Under the pieces are notes generated by a model. The model ran no database searches, was not told the origin of the DNA, and saw only the letters and a program-made list of their open reading frames with translations. 37,931 nucleotides of DNA from an uncultured Campylobacter sp. (lineage in GTDB: Bacteria; Campylobacterota; Campylobacteria; Campylobacterales; Campylobacteraceae): contig NZ_CALHGM010000020.1 in assembly GCF_938030145.1 (NCBI RefSeq), forward strand, positions 1-37,931. The letters are read 5' to 3'. A program made the position numbers and the translations under genes. Below are positions 1 through 8,176 of this stretch, one piece after another. How positions within the stretch are numbered: the first letter of the stretch is position 1; each line of letters opens with the position of its first letter.

Positions 1-45
1 CTAACCCCCGAAAACATCCCCGAAACTCTAAAAATCAAGGGCATT
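1..45. repeat. 45-bp direct repeat at the window start, second copy at 37825-37869
   Basis: Bases 1-45 are identical to 37825-37869; the two copies diverge at base 46. The repeat contains CCCCCGAAA and CCCCGAAA, which are iteron cores (TCGGGGG) in reverse orientation. Because the other window end also lies in a repeat (55 bp, 37877-37931), the most economical reading is that the sequence was opened within a tandem repeat of about 171 bp next to the replication origin. Confidence 0.9.
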
Positions 46-53
46 AGATATTT

Positions 54-92
54 TATTTTTTAATATTGAATTAATATTAAAAAATATATAAT
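54..92 (+). promoter_or_regulatory. Perfect AT dyad over the repA promoter (operator candidate, copy 1 of 3)
   Basis: Bases 54-67 and 73-86 form perfect 14-bp inverted arms around a 5-bp spacer. The inner 10-bp arms (58-67, 73-82) read TTTTAATATT and AATATTAAAA and recur exactly, with the same spacer length, at 2783-2807 and 24256-24280. A TATAAT box lies at 87-92, so the dyad would cover the -35 region of a repA promoter. A second TATAAT is at 126-131. Binding by a plasmid repressor is inference; no binder is identified. Confidence 0.6.
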
Positions 93-204
93 TTTATGAA
101 AATTTAAGTTTTTATTAATGATCTCTATAATAAAATTATGATCGTTAATTAAAGATTTAATGAAATTTAAATAAAATAACAGAAATAACGGCAGGTAGGA
201 GCCT

Positions 205-1653
205 ATGGATAATAACGATAAAAATACCCATATCAGAAAAGCCAACCCGCTAATATTGGGAATGCCTTCGGAGAGTAACATTAAGAAATTAAGCGTTTAC
301 GATCTAAAGGTAATAAATTTTTTGATAAAGATGCTTCGTTGGCTGATTAAGACAAGTGACGTCGCTCCTACGACAGATTATATTATCACGGAATTTGACT
401 CCTTAAATTTTAAGCTTTTTTATCCCAACGATGATCCAAATTGGCGAAAGCGTTTTGAGAAATCATTACAAAAATTATCCCAAATTCAATACGTTTTACG
501 CGACTATCAGGATGAATTTACCGGCAAATGGATCTCTTTTAAAGTTATAAATTTTATTCTGACACCTACTATAGGAAAGGATGGAATGGCTAAAGTTGGT
601 TTTACGCGCGAATTTGTAACTGCCGGGCTTAAAAGATCCGATTACACTTTGTTAGAAATTCAAAGTATAAACGCCTTCAATAGCAAATATTCGCTACATT
701 TTTACGAGCATATCATTAGCCATATTCAAAATTTTGCAAATTCCGCCTCAAGCAATGATTTTTATATTGAGCGCATAGAACTAGATGTCAAAGAGCTTTC
801 GGCCATATTTGAATTTGATCTTGAAAAAAAAGAGTTGCCGGATGGCTTTAAAAAATTCCTAACGAAAAGCATAATGTTTAATAAAATCGTTCTACCCGAG
901 CTAAAAGGCGTTTTAAACTTCGAGGATGTCGAAATTTTTTCAAAAGATATGCGAATAGCGTTTAAAGGGTTTGCGTCTGATTTTGTGGAAAAATTTAAAA
1001 CCAGGAGCGAAACCGATATGGAACTAGCGCTGCGCTCGTTTAGTGAAAGTAATAAATTCCTTGAGCTTAACGGCGCACCGGAGGTTGAGATCTTTGATAA
1101 AGAGAAGCTAACCAGCGAAGTGCACTACAAGGTAAAAAAGATAGCAGAGTATGAGAGCTATCTAAAATTTATGCAAGAGTTAAGAAAATACTATGCCAAC
1201 AGATCTTTGTTTTTCGGCCAAGACAAAACGAAAATAGCTAAAATTTTAGGTTTAGAAGAGGAGAGCTGCGATATAGTCATCACTAGCACGGGCAAATTTG
1301 TAGACAGGGAGAATAATTTTAGAGAATTTCTTCCTAGTAGAAGATTTGCTAAAGTGATTAGGCTGCTGTTTTCAAATGGGGGATATGAACGCATCATGAA
1401 AGAAATCGGGATCATAAAGCAGCGAAAATTTATGAAAGAGAGGGTTCTAGGCTCCGTAGGTTTCGCTTTTAGAAGAGGATTTTACAATTATCGGGTCAAA
1501 AGCGTAAAATTTGATGAAAAGGACGAAAAGTTTATGGTAATATTTTCGATCCAGGACAGCAGAGTTGAAAATGGCGGCGAGTTTATGGATAAACAATTTT
1601 TTGATTGTTATGAACAGTTTGAAAAGTTTTTAAGGGATGAAAGTGTAAAGTAA
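205..1653 (+). CDS. repA: Replication initiator protein, Rep_3 family
   Basis: A 482-residue plasmid initiator. The N-terminal half has the arrangement of Rep_3/RepB-type initiators (two winged-helix domains that bind iterons). The segment near residues 150-170, with NAFNSKYSLHFYEHI, resembles the conserved 'LKSKYSIRLYELL' helix of that family. At 482 residues it is longer than many Rep_3 proteins; the extra C-terminal part is basic and not recognised. AGGAG at 197-201 supports the ATG at 205. The gene reads away from an origin made of four 22-bp iterons (37536-37623), inverted iterons and possible DnaA boxes, as expected for an iteron plasmid. A promoter overlapping the 54-86 dyad suggests repression. 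Family assignment is by motif memory; the initiator role is strongly backed by context. Confidence 0.85.
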   Translation: MDNNDKNTHIRKANPLILGMPSESNIKKLSVYDLKVINFLIKMLRWLIKTSDVAPTTDYIITEFDSLNFKLFYPNDDPNWRKRFEKSLQKLSQIQYVLRDYQDEFTGKWISFKVINFILTPTIGKDGMAKVGFTREFVTAGLKRSDYTLLEIQSINAFNSKYSLHFYEHIISHIQNFANSASSNDFYIERIELDVKELSAIFEFDLEKKELPDGFKKFLTKSIMFNKIVLPELKGVLNFEDVEIFSKDMRIAFKGFASDFVEKFKTRSETDMELALRSFSESNKFLELNGAPEVEIFDKEKLTSEVHYKVKKIAEYESYLKFMQELRKYYANRSLFFGQDKTKIAKILGLEEESCDIVITSTGKFVDRENNFREFLPSRRFAKVIRLLFSNGGYERIMKEIGIIKQRKFMKERVLGSVGFAFRRGFYNYRVKSVKFDEKDEKFMVIFSIQDSRVENGGEFMDKQFFDCYEQFEKFLRDESVK

Positions 1654-1659
1654 CTTAAT

Positions 1660-1701
1660 ATATCTTACATTATCTTATATTAAGATAAAGCAAGATAAAA
1701 T
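1660..1701 (+). promoter_or_regulatory. Phased 10-bp repeat array with promoter, site S1
   Basis: Four consecutive 10-bp units, ATATCTTACA, TTATCTTATA, TTAAGATAAA and GCAAGATAAA, end in a TAAAAT -10 box at 1696-1701. The register matches arrays at 2349, 20275, 21199, 24175 and 31621. A short palindrome (TTATCTTA, TAT, TAAGATAA) is embedded. It would drive the two small genes at 1738 and 1948. The repeat is seen in the sequence; operator function is inferred. Confidence 0.6.
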
Positions 1702-1737
1702 TACTTTTAAGCATCAACTAAAAAGAAAGGGTAAATT

Positions 1738-1947
1738 TTGGAAAAGCCGGTTCTAGATGAACGAACATTGCCTCTTGATATTCAGGAAAGAATAAGGGAT
1801 CTGTTGGAATGTGAGTCTAAAAATGATACCTTACATTTGGATATTTATTGGGGCGAGCTTTACGGCTCTATAAACGCCTCGCAGCATGGCGGAGAAATTT
1901 CAAAAGAGCTCGCCGACTTTCTTAGAGAGAAATATTTAGGAATATAG
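1738..1947 (+). CDS. Small acidic protein of unknown function
   Basis: A 69-residue protein that I do not recognise. It starts at TTG (1738) with AAAGG at 1726-1730, a normal ribosome-binding distance, and no better start is in frame. It is acidic in its first half and contains no evident membrane segment or cysteine cluster. Its stop codon at 1945-1947 directly abuts the ATG of the next gene, so the two are probably cotranscribed and translationally coupled. The S1 repeat array with its -10 box lies about 35 bases upstream, placing the pair under the presumed plasmid-wide regulator. The position between repA and eexN gives no further clue. Confidence 0.65.
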   Translation: MEKPVLDERTLPLDIQERIRDLLECESKNDTLHLDIYWGELYGSINASQHGGEISKELADFLREKYLGI

Positions 1948-2337
1948 ATGCAAGAGATAGATTTTACGAACTGCAAGTGGAAAATCCGACAAAAAACTAA
2001 AGAGAACGAGCGTTGTAATAAAGAAGAAATGCGAGTTATCATAGCCGTTAGCGATAGAATGGGCTTCTATAATAACTTTGATAAAATTTTCGTTAAAGAC
2101 AAGTCAATAGTAGAAAAAATTGAAAACTTTTTAAAAGAAAAATCGTATGCGTTTATGGAATACCCACACTATGAGGATATTTATTTTGATGAGAAGGCAA
2201 GCGGCGAGCTAACTATATACGGATACGAAAAAAGGGTTTTTCAAAAAGCATTTTTAAGAATAAACGACGAAATAGATGCTTATATCAAAACTCATATGCG
2301 GATGAGAGGTATAAAATTTTCAATAATAAAGATGTAA
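1948..2337 (+). CDS. Hypothetical protein, coupled to the upstream small gene
   Basis: A 129-residue protein not recognised. The ATG at 1948 follows immediately after the upstream stop codon. The sequence is charged, with a lysine-rich N-terminal third and aromatic residues in the middle (around HYEDIYFDE, residues 70-78), and has no signal peptide or membrane segment, so it is probably cytoplasmic. It ends 11 bases before the S2 repeat array. I have no basis for a function. Confidence 0.65.
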   Translation: MQEIDFTNCKWKIRQKTKENERCNKEEMRVIIAVSDRMGFYNNFDKIFVKDKSIVEKIENFLKEKSYAFMEYPHYEDIYFDEKASGELTIYGYEKRVFQKAFLRINDEIDAYIKTHMRMRGIKFSIIKM

Positions 2338-2348
2338 AATATCTTAAT

Positions 2349-2400
2349 GTAACGTAAAGCACATTAGTTTAAGTTATATTAAGGTAAAGTAGGTTATAAT
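2349..2400 (+). promoter_or_regulatory. Phased 10-bp repeat array with promoter, site S2 (eexN)
   Basis: Five 10-bp units, GTAACGTAAA, GCACATTAGT, TTAAGTTATA, TTAAGGTAAA and GTAGGTTATA, run into a TATAAT box at 2395-2400. The last three units align nearly base for base with the arrays at 21209-21238 and 24195-24224. The promoter would transcribe eexN with a leader of about 55 bases. Regulation by an RHH protein of the plasmid is inferred. Confidence 0.7.
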
Positions 2401-2463
2401 ACTTCAAATTTTTTAAAGTAAACGGATAGTAAAATACCGATGAATTTCAACAAGGAGAATGAA

Positions 2464-2748
2464 ATGAAAAACACTAAAACGCTTCTAGGCGCACTTACAT
2501 TGGCTGCTTTATTGGTAGGTTGCGGCGATGATACCGAGGTAAAGACCAAGGAATATTACGATATTCATCTAAATGAGGCTAAAGAGGTTTACGCAAAGTG
2601 CGATTTCAATACTTTAAAAGATGGAAGCAACTCTTATAAGAATTGCTTGAACGCTAAGGAAATCGTAGAATTTTATGCTGATCAAGAGAAAATGCTCGGT
2701 TCAGCAATCGTAAAAAGGCAAAGAGCCGAGAGGGGGCTTAAAGATTAA
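2464..2748 (+). CDS. eexN: EexN-family entry-exclusion lipoprotein
   Basis: A 94-residue predicted lipoprotein: MKNTKTLLGALTLAALLVGC gives a positively charged start, hydrophobic core and an LVGC lipobox with Cys20. The mature part has the EexN pattern of a KTKEYY segment followed by spaced cysteines (YAKC, NCLNAKE). EexN proteins sit in the cell envelope and reduce entry of a second, related plasmid through the mating channel. AAGGAG at 2452-2457 supports the ATG at 2464; an in-frame ATG at 2440 lacks such a site and would spoil the signal peptide. It has its own promoter (S2) and is followed by a hairpin (2774-2817), so it can be regulated apart from the T4SS genes. Confidence 0.8.
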   Translation: MKNTKTLLGALTLAALLVGCGDDTEVKTKEYYDIHLNEAKEVYAKCDFNTLKDGSNSYKNCLNAKEIVEFYADQEKMLGSAIVKRQRAERGLKD

Positions 2749-2773
2749 TTTAGATGTAAAATAATAAAACATT

Positions 2774-2817
2774 ATAAGAGAATTTTAATATTATTTCAAT
2801 ATTAAAATTTCTCTTAT
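2774..2817 (+). terminator. Long hairpin after eexN, containing operator-like dyad copy 2 of 3
   Basis: Bases 2774-2792 and 2798-2817 form a stem of about 19 pairs with one bulged base and a 5-base loop. Its inner part is exactly TTTTAATATT-N5-AATATTAAAA (2783-2792, 2798-2807). It could stop eexN transcripts, but with little GC and no long U tract it is not a textbook terminator. The same dyad upstream of repA and of the gene at 24338 suggests it is mainly a protein-binding site in front of the T4SS operon. Confidence 0.55.
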
Positions 2818-2835
2818 CTCATATACTTAAGTTCA

Positions 2836-2876
2836 TTTTAATTTACTTTGTATTAAAATTATAAAGTAAATTAAAA
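2836..2876. promoter_or_regulatory. 14-bp perfect inverted repeat upstream of virB2
   Basis: TTTTAATTTACTTT at 2836-2849 is repeated inverted at 2863-2876, with a 13-bp spacer. It lies 35-75 bases before the virB2 ATG, where the T4SS promoter is expected; TATAAA at 2860-2865 may be a -10 box. Together with the dyad at 2783-2807 it makes a compact control region. A degenerate copy of the 10-bp array (TTAAGTTC and following) may also be present around 2827-2860. Confidence 0.5.
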
Positions 2877-2910
2877 ATTTACGCTTTACTTCTCTAAAAA
2901 AGGAGTCTAA

Positions 2911-3246
2911 ATGCACTTAGGCTTTTCAAATGTGTTTACTAACGAGAGCGCTAGTAAACTATCGTCTCAGATGGTTAAGCTATTTTTGATAGCTTTACTT
3001 TTTTCCGTAATTCCGGATAGTGCATTTGCTATCGGAGGTCTTAATAAAGCGACTAGCGCTCTAACAGAAGTTAGAACATGGGCTTATACCTTCGGCGGCG
3101 TTGCAATCGCGGTATGGGCTATTTTTGCGACTATCAAAGTAGCTTCGGGCGGTGCAGATTGGAAACAAGAGTTCTCAAAGCCCGCAATAGCACTTATAGC
3201 ACTCATTTCAATTACGGAGATCGTCAACTACTTTATGCACAAATAA
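2911..3246 (+). CDS. virB2: VirB2/TrbC-family major pilin subunit
   Basis: A 111-residue pilin precursor. The N-terminal region to about residue 40 is a signal peptide ending in DSAFA. The mature part of about 70 residues has two hydrophobic helices (about 58-78 and 91-107) separated by a short basic loop (DWKQEFSK), the standard VirB2/TrbC layout. VirB2 forms the conjugative pilus. AAGGAG just upstream supports the ATG at 2911. It is the first gene of the T4SS operon, 10 bases before virB3-virB4. Confidence 0.85.
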   Translation: MHLGFSNVFTNESASKLSSQMVKLFLIALLFSVIPDSAFAIGGLNKATSALTEVRTWAYTFGGVAIAVWAIFATIKVASGGADWKQEFSKPAIALIALISITEIVNYFMHK

Positions 3247-3256
3247 AAGGTAGAAT

Positions 3257-6028
3257 ATGAACGAGGAGCTCGTCTATAAGGCGATGACCAGACCCGCAAC
3301 TATTGCGGGGGTGCCTATATTGCCTCTTATTTTTACCGTAGTGCCTCTGACGCTAATCTTTTTTGCTACAAATCGCTATTTGCTGATTTTTATCCCGGTC
3401 ATAATTTGGGTTATGAAAGAGGTGACCAAAAAAGATGATAACGCTTTTAGGCTTATTATGCTCAAGATTAGGTTTTTCTCTAACCCTCTTAGCAGGTCAT
3501 TTTATGGAGCAAAAGCTTATAATGCCAGTGCCTATGAGAAAAATAAAAACCTTGTAAATTTCGGCTATCCCAAGCTTACTCCGCTCAACGGGCTAAATCA
3601 AATTCCGCATATCGGCAGATACCTTCCGTATCAGACTTTGGTAAAGGATATAGTAATTACCAAGGATTTTGATTTTATGGCTACCTGGCAAGTTTCCGGT
3701 GTGCCGTTTGAGCTTGAAAACGAAATAGACATAGGCGTAAACAAGGATAATCTAAACAATTTCTTTCAGCAGTTTGCAGAAGAAAACGTATCGTTTTACT
3801 TTCACAACTGCAGGATGAATATATCCGAACGCTTTGATAGCAAATTTGACAATGAGTTTTTACAAAGTCTAAACGACAAATATTACGAGAGCTTTGAGGG
3901 TAGTAGTTTAAAGCAAAATAAGCTTTTCATTACGGTAATCTATTCGCCGATCGTAAGAGCGGATAAGGTAACGCTGAAGGGCGCTAAGCTAGAGGATAAG
4001 ATCAAGCAACTCAATGCCGTCATATCCAGCTTTCGTCGTATCTGCCAAAACATAGACCAACGCCTGGGCGCTTTTAAGCCTACTCGTCTAACTACATACG
4101 AGAAAGATGGGGCTAAATTTTCATCGCAGCTCGAGTTTTATAACTTTTTAATAAGCGGCAAATTTCATCCCGTTAGAGTTCCAAAAGCTCCTATCTATTC
4201 GTATATCAGCGGAAATTTAAACGAGGTGATATTTTCCGCCCATACGATCCAACTAAAGCACAACACCGGGGAATCTACCTTTGCCAAAGCCATAGAAATC
4301 AAAGACTTTCCTAGCGTAAGCTTTACCGGTATCATCGATAAATTGATGTATGAGGACGTCAATTATATCATCACTCAAAGTTTTGTTCCGATCAATAAAA
4401 AGCTTGCCGGCGCCAAGATCAAGCTCCAAGAAAAAAGGCTCATCACGGCCGAGGACGACGCCATAAGTCAAATAGAGGATCTGGCGCTAGCCAGGGACGA
4501 ACTTTCCAGCGGCGAGATAATATTTGGAGACTATCATTTTTCGTTACTTGTATTGAATGATGATAAGGATAAAATTGCTAAAGATGCTAATTTAATCTCT
4601 ACTCGTCTTAATGAACAGGGTTTTATCTGCCAGGAGGCTAGTATTGCACTTCCTGCAACATATTTTGCGCAATTTCCTGCCAATTTCGGTATTAGGCCTA
4701 GAATTCATACCATATCCTCGGCAAATTATGCCAGTCTGATAGCTTTTCATAATTTTCCTGTAGGCAAACGTAACGGAAATCAATGGGGCGAGGCTATCAC
4801 TATCTTTAAGACGCCGAATAAGCAGCCTTTTTATATGAATTTCCATCAAACCGATTATGATCGCAGTACTTTCGGAGATTTTTTACTCGGCAATACGCTC
4901 GTTCTTGGTCAATCAAGCGGTGGTAAGACGGTGCTTATGAATTTCTTGCTGGATCAACTTCATAAATTTAACAATAAAAGCACATTTCCTAGCGATATTC
5001 CGGATAATCGTAAAAAGGCGTTTTTCGTCTATCTCGATAAAGATAAAGGAGCGATGGGAAATATCATCTGCGCAGGTGGAAAATATATTACAATCAATGC
5101 CGGACAATCTACGGGATTTAATCCGTTTATGTGCGAGGCTACGCCTGAAAATAGGCGAAGATTGAAGGTATTGATGAAGATGCTGGCCACAAGAACCGGC
5201 AAAACTCTTACCACTATGGAGGAGGAAAATTTATTCATCGCGATCGATAGCGTGCTAGACCGGATACCCGATCCGAAAAAGAGGCGTTACGGTATGTCGC
5301 TTATGCTTCAAAGCTTGACCGAGAGCAGCAGCGATACAAACTCCGTAAAGTCTATTCTTAAAGCTTGGGCTCGAGGCGGGGAATACGATTGGGTATTCGA
5401 CAACGAATACGACGAGTTAAATTTTAACGACGACAGCACCATACTTTACGGGATCGACGGAACGGATCTATTAAAGGATGACGAGATCAACTCTTTCGTA
5501 GCCTATTACATGCTATGGCGAATACTGGATTTAACAGACGGCCGCCGCTTTGTTCTTTTTGTAGACGAGGCTTGGAGCTGGATCAAAAACGAGACTGTGG
5601 CCAAAGAGGTTTACAATAAAGAAAAGACCATTCGTAAACAAAACGGCCTTTTGGTATTGGGTACGCAATCTGTCGAAGATCTGGCCAAGTCTAAATATGC
5701 GGCAGGAATAGTAGAGCAAAGCGAAACCGTATTATTGCTCTCAAATCCTAAAGCTTCTTTTGATGATTATGAAAAACTCAGCGTTACGGAAGAGGAATTT
5801 GCGTTTGTAAAGACTACTAGCCCTACTTTATATCGATTTATCATCAAAAAAGGGGTTGGTGAACGAGCTATCGCATCGATCGATCTAAGCTCCATAGGTA
5901 AAACCTATCTTAAAATTTTAACGACGGGTAGTGCCTATGTAGAAAAGATCGAAGAGATTAACGATGATCCGAATTTGGATTACAAAGGTAGGTTTGAGGC
6001 CATCAAAGCTATCTATGAAAAATCATAA
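3257..6028 (+). CDS. virB4: Fused VirB3-VirB4 T4SS ATPase
   Basis: A 923-residue protein. Residues 1 to about 90 look like VirB3: a conserved start (TRPATIAGVPILPLIF) with two closely spaced membrane segments (about 20-52). The rest is VirB4, the inner-membrane ATPase that powers pilus assembly and substrate transfer. Walker A is GQSSGGKT with Lys557; Walker B is FVLFVDEAW with Asp770-Glu771; the region GTQSVEDLAKS after it is also typical of VirB4. Fusion of VirB3 to VirB4 is known in Campylobacter and Helicobacter systems. A GC-rich hairpin (6038-6057) follows the stop codon. Confidence 0.93.
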   Translation: MNEELVYKAMTRPATIAGVPILPLIFTVVPLTLIFFATNRYLLIFIPVIIWVMKEVTKKDDNAFRLIMLKIRFFSNPLSRSFYGAKAYNASAYEKNKNLVNFGYPKLTPLNGLNQIPHIGRYLPYQTLVKDIVITKDFDFMATWQVSGVPFELENEIDIGVNKDNLNNFFQQFAEENVSFYFHNCRMNISERFDSKFDNEFLQSLNDKYYESFEGSSLKQNKLFITVIYSPIVRADKVTLKGAKLEDKIKQLNAVISSFRRICQNIDQRLGAFKPTRLTTYEKDGAKFSSQLEFYNFLISGKFHPVRVPKAPIYSYISGNLNEVIFSAHTIQLKHNTGESTFAKAIEIKDFPSVSFTGIIDKLMYEDVNYIITQSFVPINKKLAGAKIKLQEKRLITAEDDAISQIEDLALARDELSSGEIIFGDYHFSLLVLNDDKDKIAKDANLISTRLNEQGFICQEASIALPATYFAQFPANFGIRPRIHTISSANYASLIAFHNFPVGKRNGNQWGEAITIFKTPNKQPFYMNFHQTDYDRSTFGDFLLGNTLVLGQSSGGKTVLMNFLLDQLHKFNNKSTFPSDIPDNRKKAFFVYLDKDKGAMGNIICAGGKYITINAGQSTGFNPFMCEATPENRRRLKVLMKMLATRTGKTLTTMEEENLFIAIDSVLDRIPDPKKRRYGMSLMLQSLTESSSDTNSVKSILKAWARGGEYDWVFDNEYDELNFNDDSTILYGIDGTDLLKDDEINSFVAYYMLWRILDLTDGRRFVLFVDEAWSWIKNETVAKEVYNKEKTIRKQNGLLVLGTQSVEDLAKSKYAAGIVEQSETVLLLSNPKASFDDYEKLSVTEEEFAFVKTTSPTLYRFIIKKGVGERAIASIDLSSIGKTYLKILTTGSAYVEKIEEINDDPNLDYKGRFEAIKAIYEKS

Positions 6029-6037
6029 GCACGCTGT

Positions 6038-6057
6038 GAGGGCGGCATGCCGCTCTT
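6038..6057 (+). terminator. GC-rich hairpin between virB4 and virB5 (attenuator-like)
   Basis: GAGGGCGGC and GCCGCTCTT around AT form a 9-pair stem with wobbles, followed by a short T run. It lies inside an otherwise tight operon, so it probably gives partial termination or shields the 3' end of the virB4 message instead of ending transcription. Confidence 0.45.
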
Positions 6058-6089
6058 TAGGAAGTAACTAAAAATTTAAGGAGTAAGAA

Positions 6090-6848
6090 ATGAGAGTTTC
6101 AATCGGTAAAGTAGTATCAAGCTTTATTGCCTCGGCAGCGCTATGCGCTAATATGTTCGCAACGGGAATTCCTGTTGCTGACGGAGCTGCAAATGCACAA
6201 ATAACTAACCAAACTATACAGCAGGCAATGGAATTTGCCAAGGAAGCGAAGCGTTGGGTAGATACCACGTCGCACTATAAGGCAGAGTTAAAGGCCTATT
6301 CGGACGATATAGCCACTAAAATCGGCGCAAGAGACGCTATAAATTTCATCAATGAGATTCAGGATATATATAAAAACGCAAAGGATCTCGGTACCTCGAT
6401 AGATAGTATCGGCGAGGATTTTTCTAATGTTTCGAAGCTCGATAAACAAGCGGATAAGCTTTTTAAAAAATATTTTAAGACAAATCCTTGTAGTGATATA
6501 GAAAATATTACCGATAAAAACGTGTGCGAAATGCAAGCCAGACAGGTATTTAAAGATACCATTATGATAGAGAGCAGCAGTGCTAGAATTTCTACTTACT
6601 CGGATCAGCTTAATAGGATTGCCAAGCAGATGAAGAGCACCGCAAATAGTAGCGATATCAAATCATCCGCGGATTATGCCAATTCCATAGCTTTGATTAC
6701 GGCTCAAATTCAGGCCGAAAAAACACAAATTGAGCTTACTTTGGCTAATATGGATAGACAAAAAGAAATCCAGAAAAGAAAAGTTTTTGAAAAAGATCAA
6801 AAAAATATTTTAGGTGGATTGCCACAAGAAATTTTTGATAATCATTAG
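6090..6848 (+). CDS. virB5: VirB5/TrbJ-family pilus-tip protein
   Basis: A 252-residue exported protein. Residues 1 to about 24 form a signal peptide ending ANMFATG. The mature start, GIPVADGAANAQITNQTIQQ, matches the VirB5 pattern 'GIPV.D.A...Q', and the rest is mostly long helices with coiled-coil character (residues about 35-115 and 150-240). Two cysteines (near 153 and 166) may form a disulfide. VirB5 is a minor pilus component at the tip. An AAGGAG-type site precedes the ATG at 6090. The gene lies between virB4 and virB6, the canonical place. Confidence 0.83.
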   Translation: MRVSIGKVVSSFIASAALCANMFATGIPVADGAANAQITNQTIQQAMEFAKEAKRWVDTTSHYKAELKAYSDDIATKIGARDAINFINEIQDIYKNAKDLGTSIDSIGEDFSNVSKLDKQADKLFKKYFKTNPCSDIENITDKNVCEMQARQVFKDTIMIESSSARISTYSDQLNRIAKQMKSTANSSDIKSSADYANSIALITAQIQAEKTQIELTLANMDRQKEIQKRKVFEKDQKNILGGLPQEIFDNH

Positions 6849-6860
6849 AAGGGATAAAAA

Positions 6861-7919
6861 GTGGCTGATGCGATTTCTATTACAAGAGATATACAAAATG
6901 TAATAAGGGAAGCCGGAACATTTTTGGAAAATACTTTAAAGAACGAATACGGCGCAAGCGCAAATATCGTTGAAAAAGCATTAAGTACTACAGGAAATTT
7001 TTTAGCTGCTTATTTGTCATTATGGCTTATGTTCGAAACTTACAAAATGCTATATGGCAAGGGGGAACAAACTATTGGCGGGTTTTTATGGGTAGCCTTT
7101 ATTAAATTTATTTTTATTTTATTGGCACTAAATATTTCCAGTTGGGCTAATTTGGTCTATGAAAGTATAAGTGGCATAAGAGATTATGCTAAAACAGCGT
7201 TTGGTGGTGCATTTTCTCCTTTTGACAATTTTTCTAATTTCGCTGGTTATATAGGCAATATAGCGAATAATATATTAATAAATACGTCCTGGTGGACGCC
7301 AGGAAATAATATGGGCTTTTTTATTTTAGCTTTATTGTGCTTGGTGGGATTATTCATGGCTGCTTATCCATTTTTAAAAATAATGATTATAAACTATTTA
7401 TCATTTTTAATTTTAATGGTTTTGGCACCATTAGCTTTTTATTTTTTGATTTTTGGAATGACTAAAAATAGCTTTAAACAATGGTTGCAGATGGTTTTGG
7501 CGAATATTTTAACTTTGTTGATTTTTTCATTTCTTTTATCGAAGATTTTACAATGGGCTAGTACTTTCCTTAATCCAATATCAGATCATGTTGCTAAAGA
7601 AGGTTCTCTATCTGCGACCATAACGGTTATACTTTTTTGTATTATGGTCAATATATTTTGCTCACTCGCTAGTGCTCTTGCTGAAAAACTTGCCGGAATA
7701 TCTTTCGAGGGGGTAGTAAACTCATCAGCAGGGAGAGCCATGGGGCTAGCGGGGAGTACTCTCGCAATTCCTATAGGTATGGGTGCGTTAGCAGCTCGCG
7801 GCGGTCTAGTCGCTTCTAAATTTACAAAACCTATCAGTGCTAAAAATTCTCCTATTTTAAGGGGGGCACAAAAGGCTATAGGAGCACTTAAAAACAAATC
7901 TAAATTGGGTTCTAAATGA
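6861..7919 (+). CDS. virB6: VirB6/TrbL-family polytopic membrane protein
   Basis: A 352-residue inner-membrane protein with at least six hydrophobic segments between residues 45 and 270, followed by a basic glycine/alanine-rich tail. VirB6 forms part of the inner-membrane channel. The start is GTG at 6861 with GAAGGG just upstream. Its codon use looks more A/T-rich in third positions than the adjacent virB5 and virB8, by visual impression only. It sits 12 bases after virB5 and 9 bases before the lipoprotein gene. Confidence 0.85.
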   Translation: MADAISITRDIQNVIREAGTFLENTLKNEYGASANIVEKALSTTGNFLAAYLSLWLMFETYKMLYGKGEQTIGGFLWVAFIKFIFILLALNISSWANLVYESISGIRDYAKTAFGGAFSPFDNFSNFAGYIGNIANNILINTSWWTPGNNMGFFILALLCLVGLFMAAYPFLKIMIINYLSFLILMVLAPLAFYFLIFGMTKNSFKQWLQMVLANILTLLIFSFLLSKILQWASTFLNPISDHVAKEGSLSATITVILFCIMVNIFCSLASALAEKLAGISFEGVVNSSAGRAMGLAGSTLAIPIGMGALAARGGLVASKFTKPISAKNSPILRGAQKAIGALKNKSKLGSK

Positions 7920-7928
7920 GGATAAACC

Positions 7929-8159
7929 ATGCTCAAAACTCTTAAATTTTATGCAGTCTTGATACTAGCTGGCCTGCTTCTTTGCGGCTGTGCCAATCGC
8001 AAAAATGCGAATTTAAAAGGTAACGAAGCTTTTTTCAGCTCTCAGGATAAAGCTAATAGGGCCGAAGTAAAAAACAATAAGAAATGGAGTGAGTTGTTCG
8101 ACAGCGACGAATGGCAGCCCGTCAATAACAGCTCAGACGTAAACAAATTGGTAATTTGA
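7929..8159 (+). CDS. virB7: VirB7-like lipoprotein
   Basis: A 76-residue predicted lipoprotein with lipobox LLCGC (Cys19 or Cys21). The mature part is short and charged and ends in a conserved-looking DEWQPVNNS segment. Size, lipobox and position between virB6 and virB8 fit VirB7, which stabilises VirB9 at the outer membrane. VirB7 proteins diverge strongly, so the call depends on context. AGGA precedes the ATG at 7929. Confidence 0.7.
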   Translation: MLKTLKFYAVLILAGLLLCGCANRKNANLKGNEAFFSSQDKANRAEVKNNKKWSELFDSDEWQPVNNSSDVNKLVI

Positions 8160-8176
8160 AAAAAAGGTAAATATTT

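Noticed and set aside
60..281. Minus-strand hydrophobic frame of 73 residues over the repA leader
   Set aside because: It is translated from A/T-rich promoter DNA and the start of repA, giving artificial Ile/Leu/Phe runs; no ribosome-binding site.
3078..3260. 60-residue frame within virB2
   Set aside because: It lies inside a clear pilin gene, has no ribosome-binding site and gives an arginine/cysteine-rich translation with no domain, unlike the nested gene at 24441.
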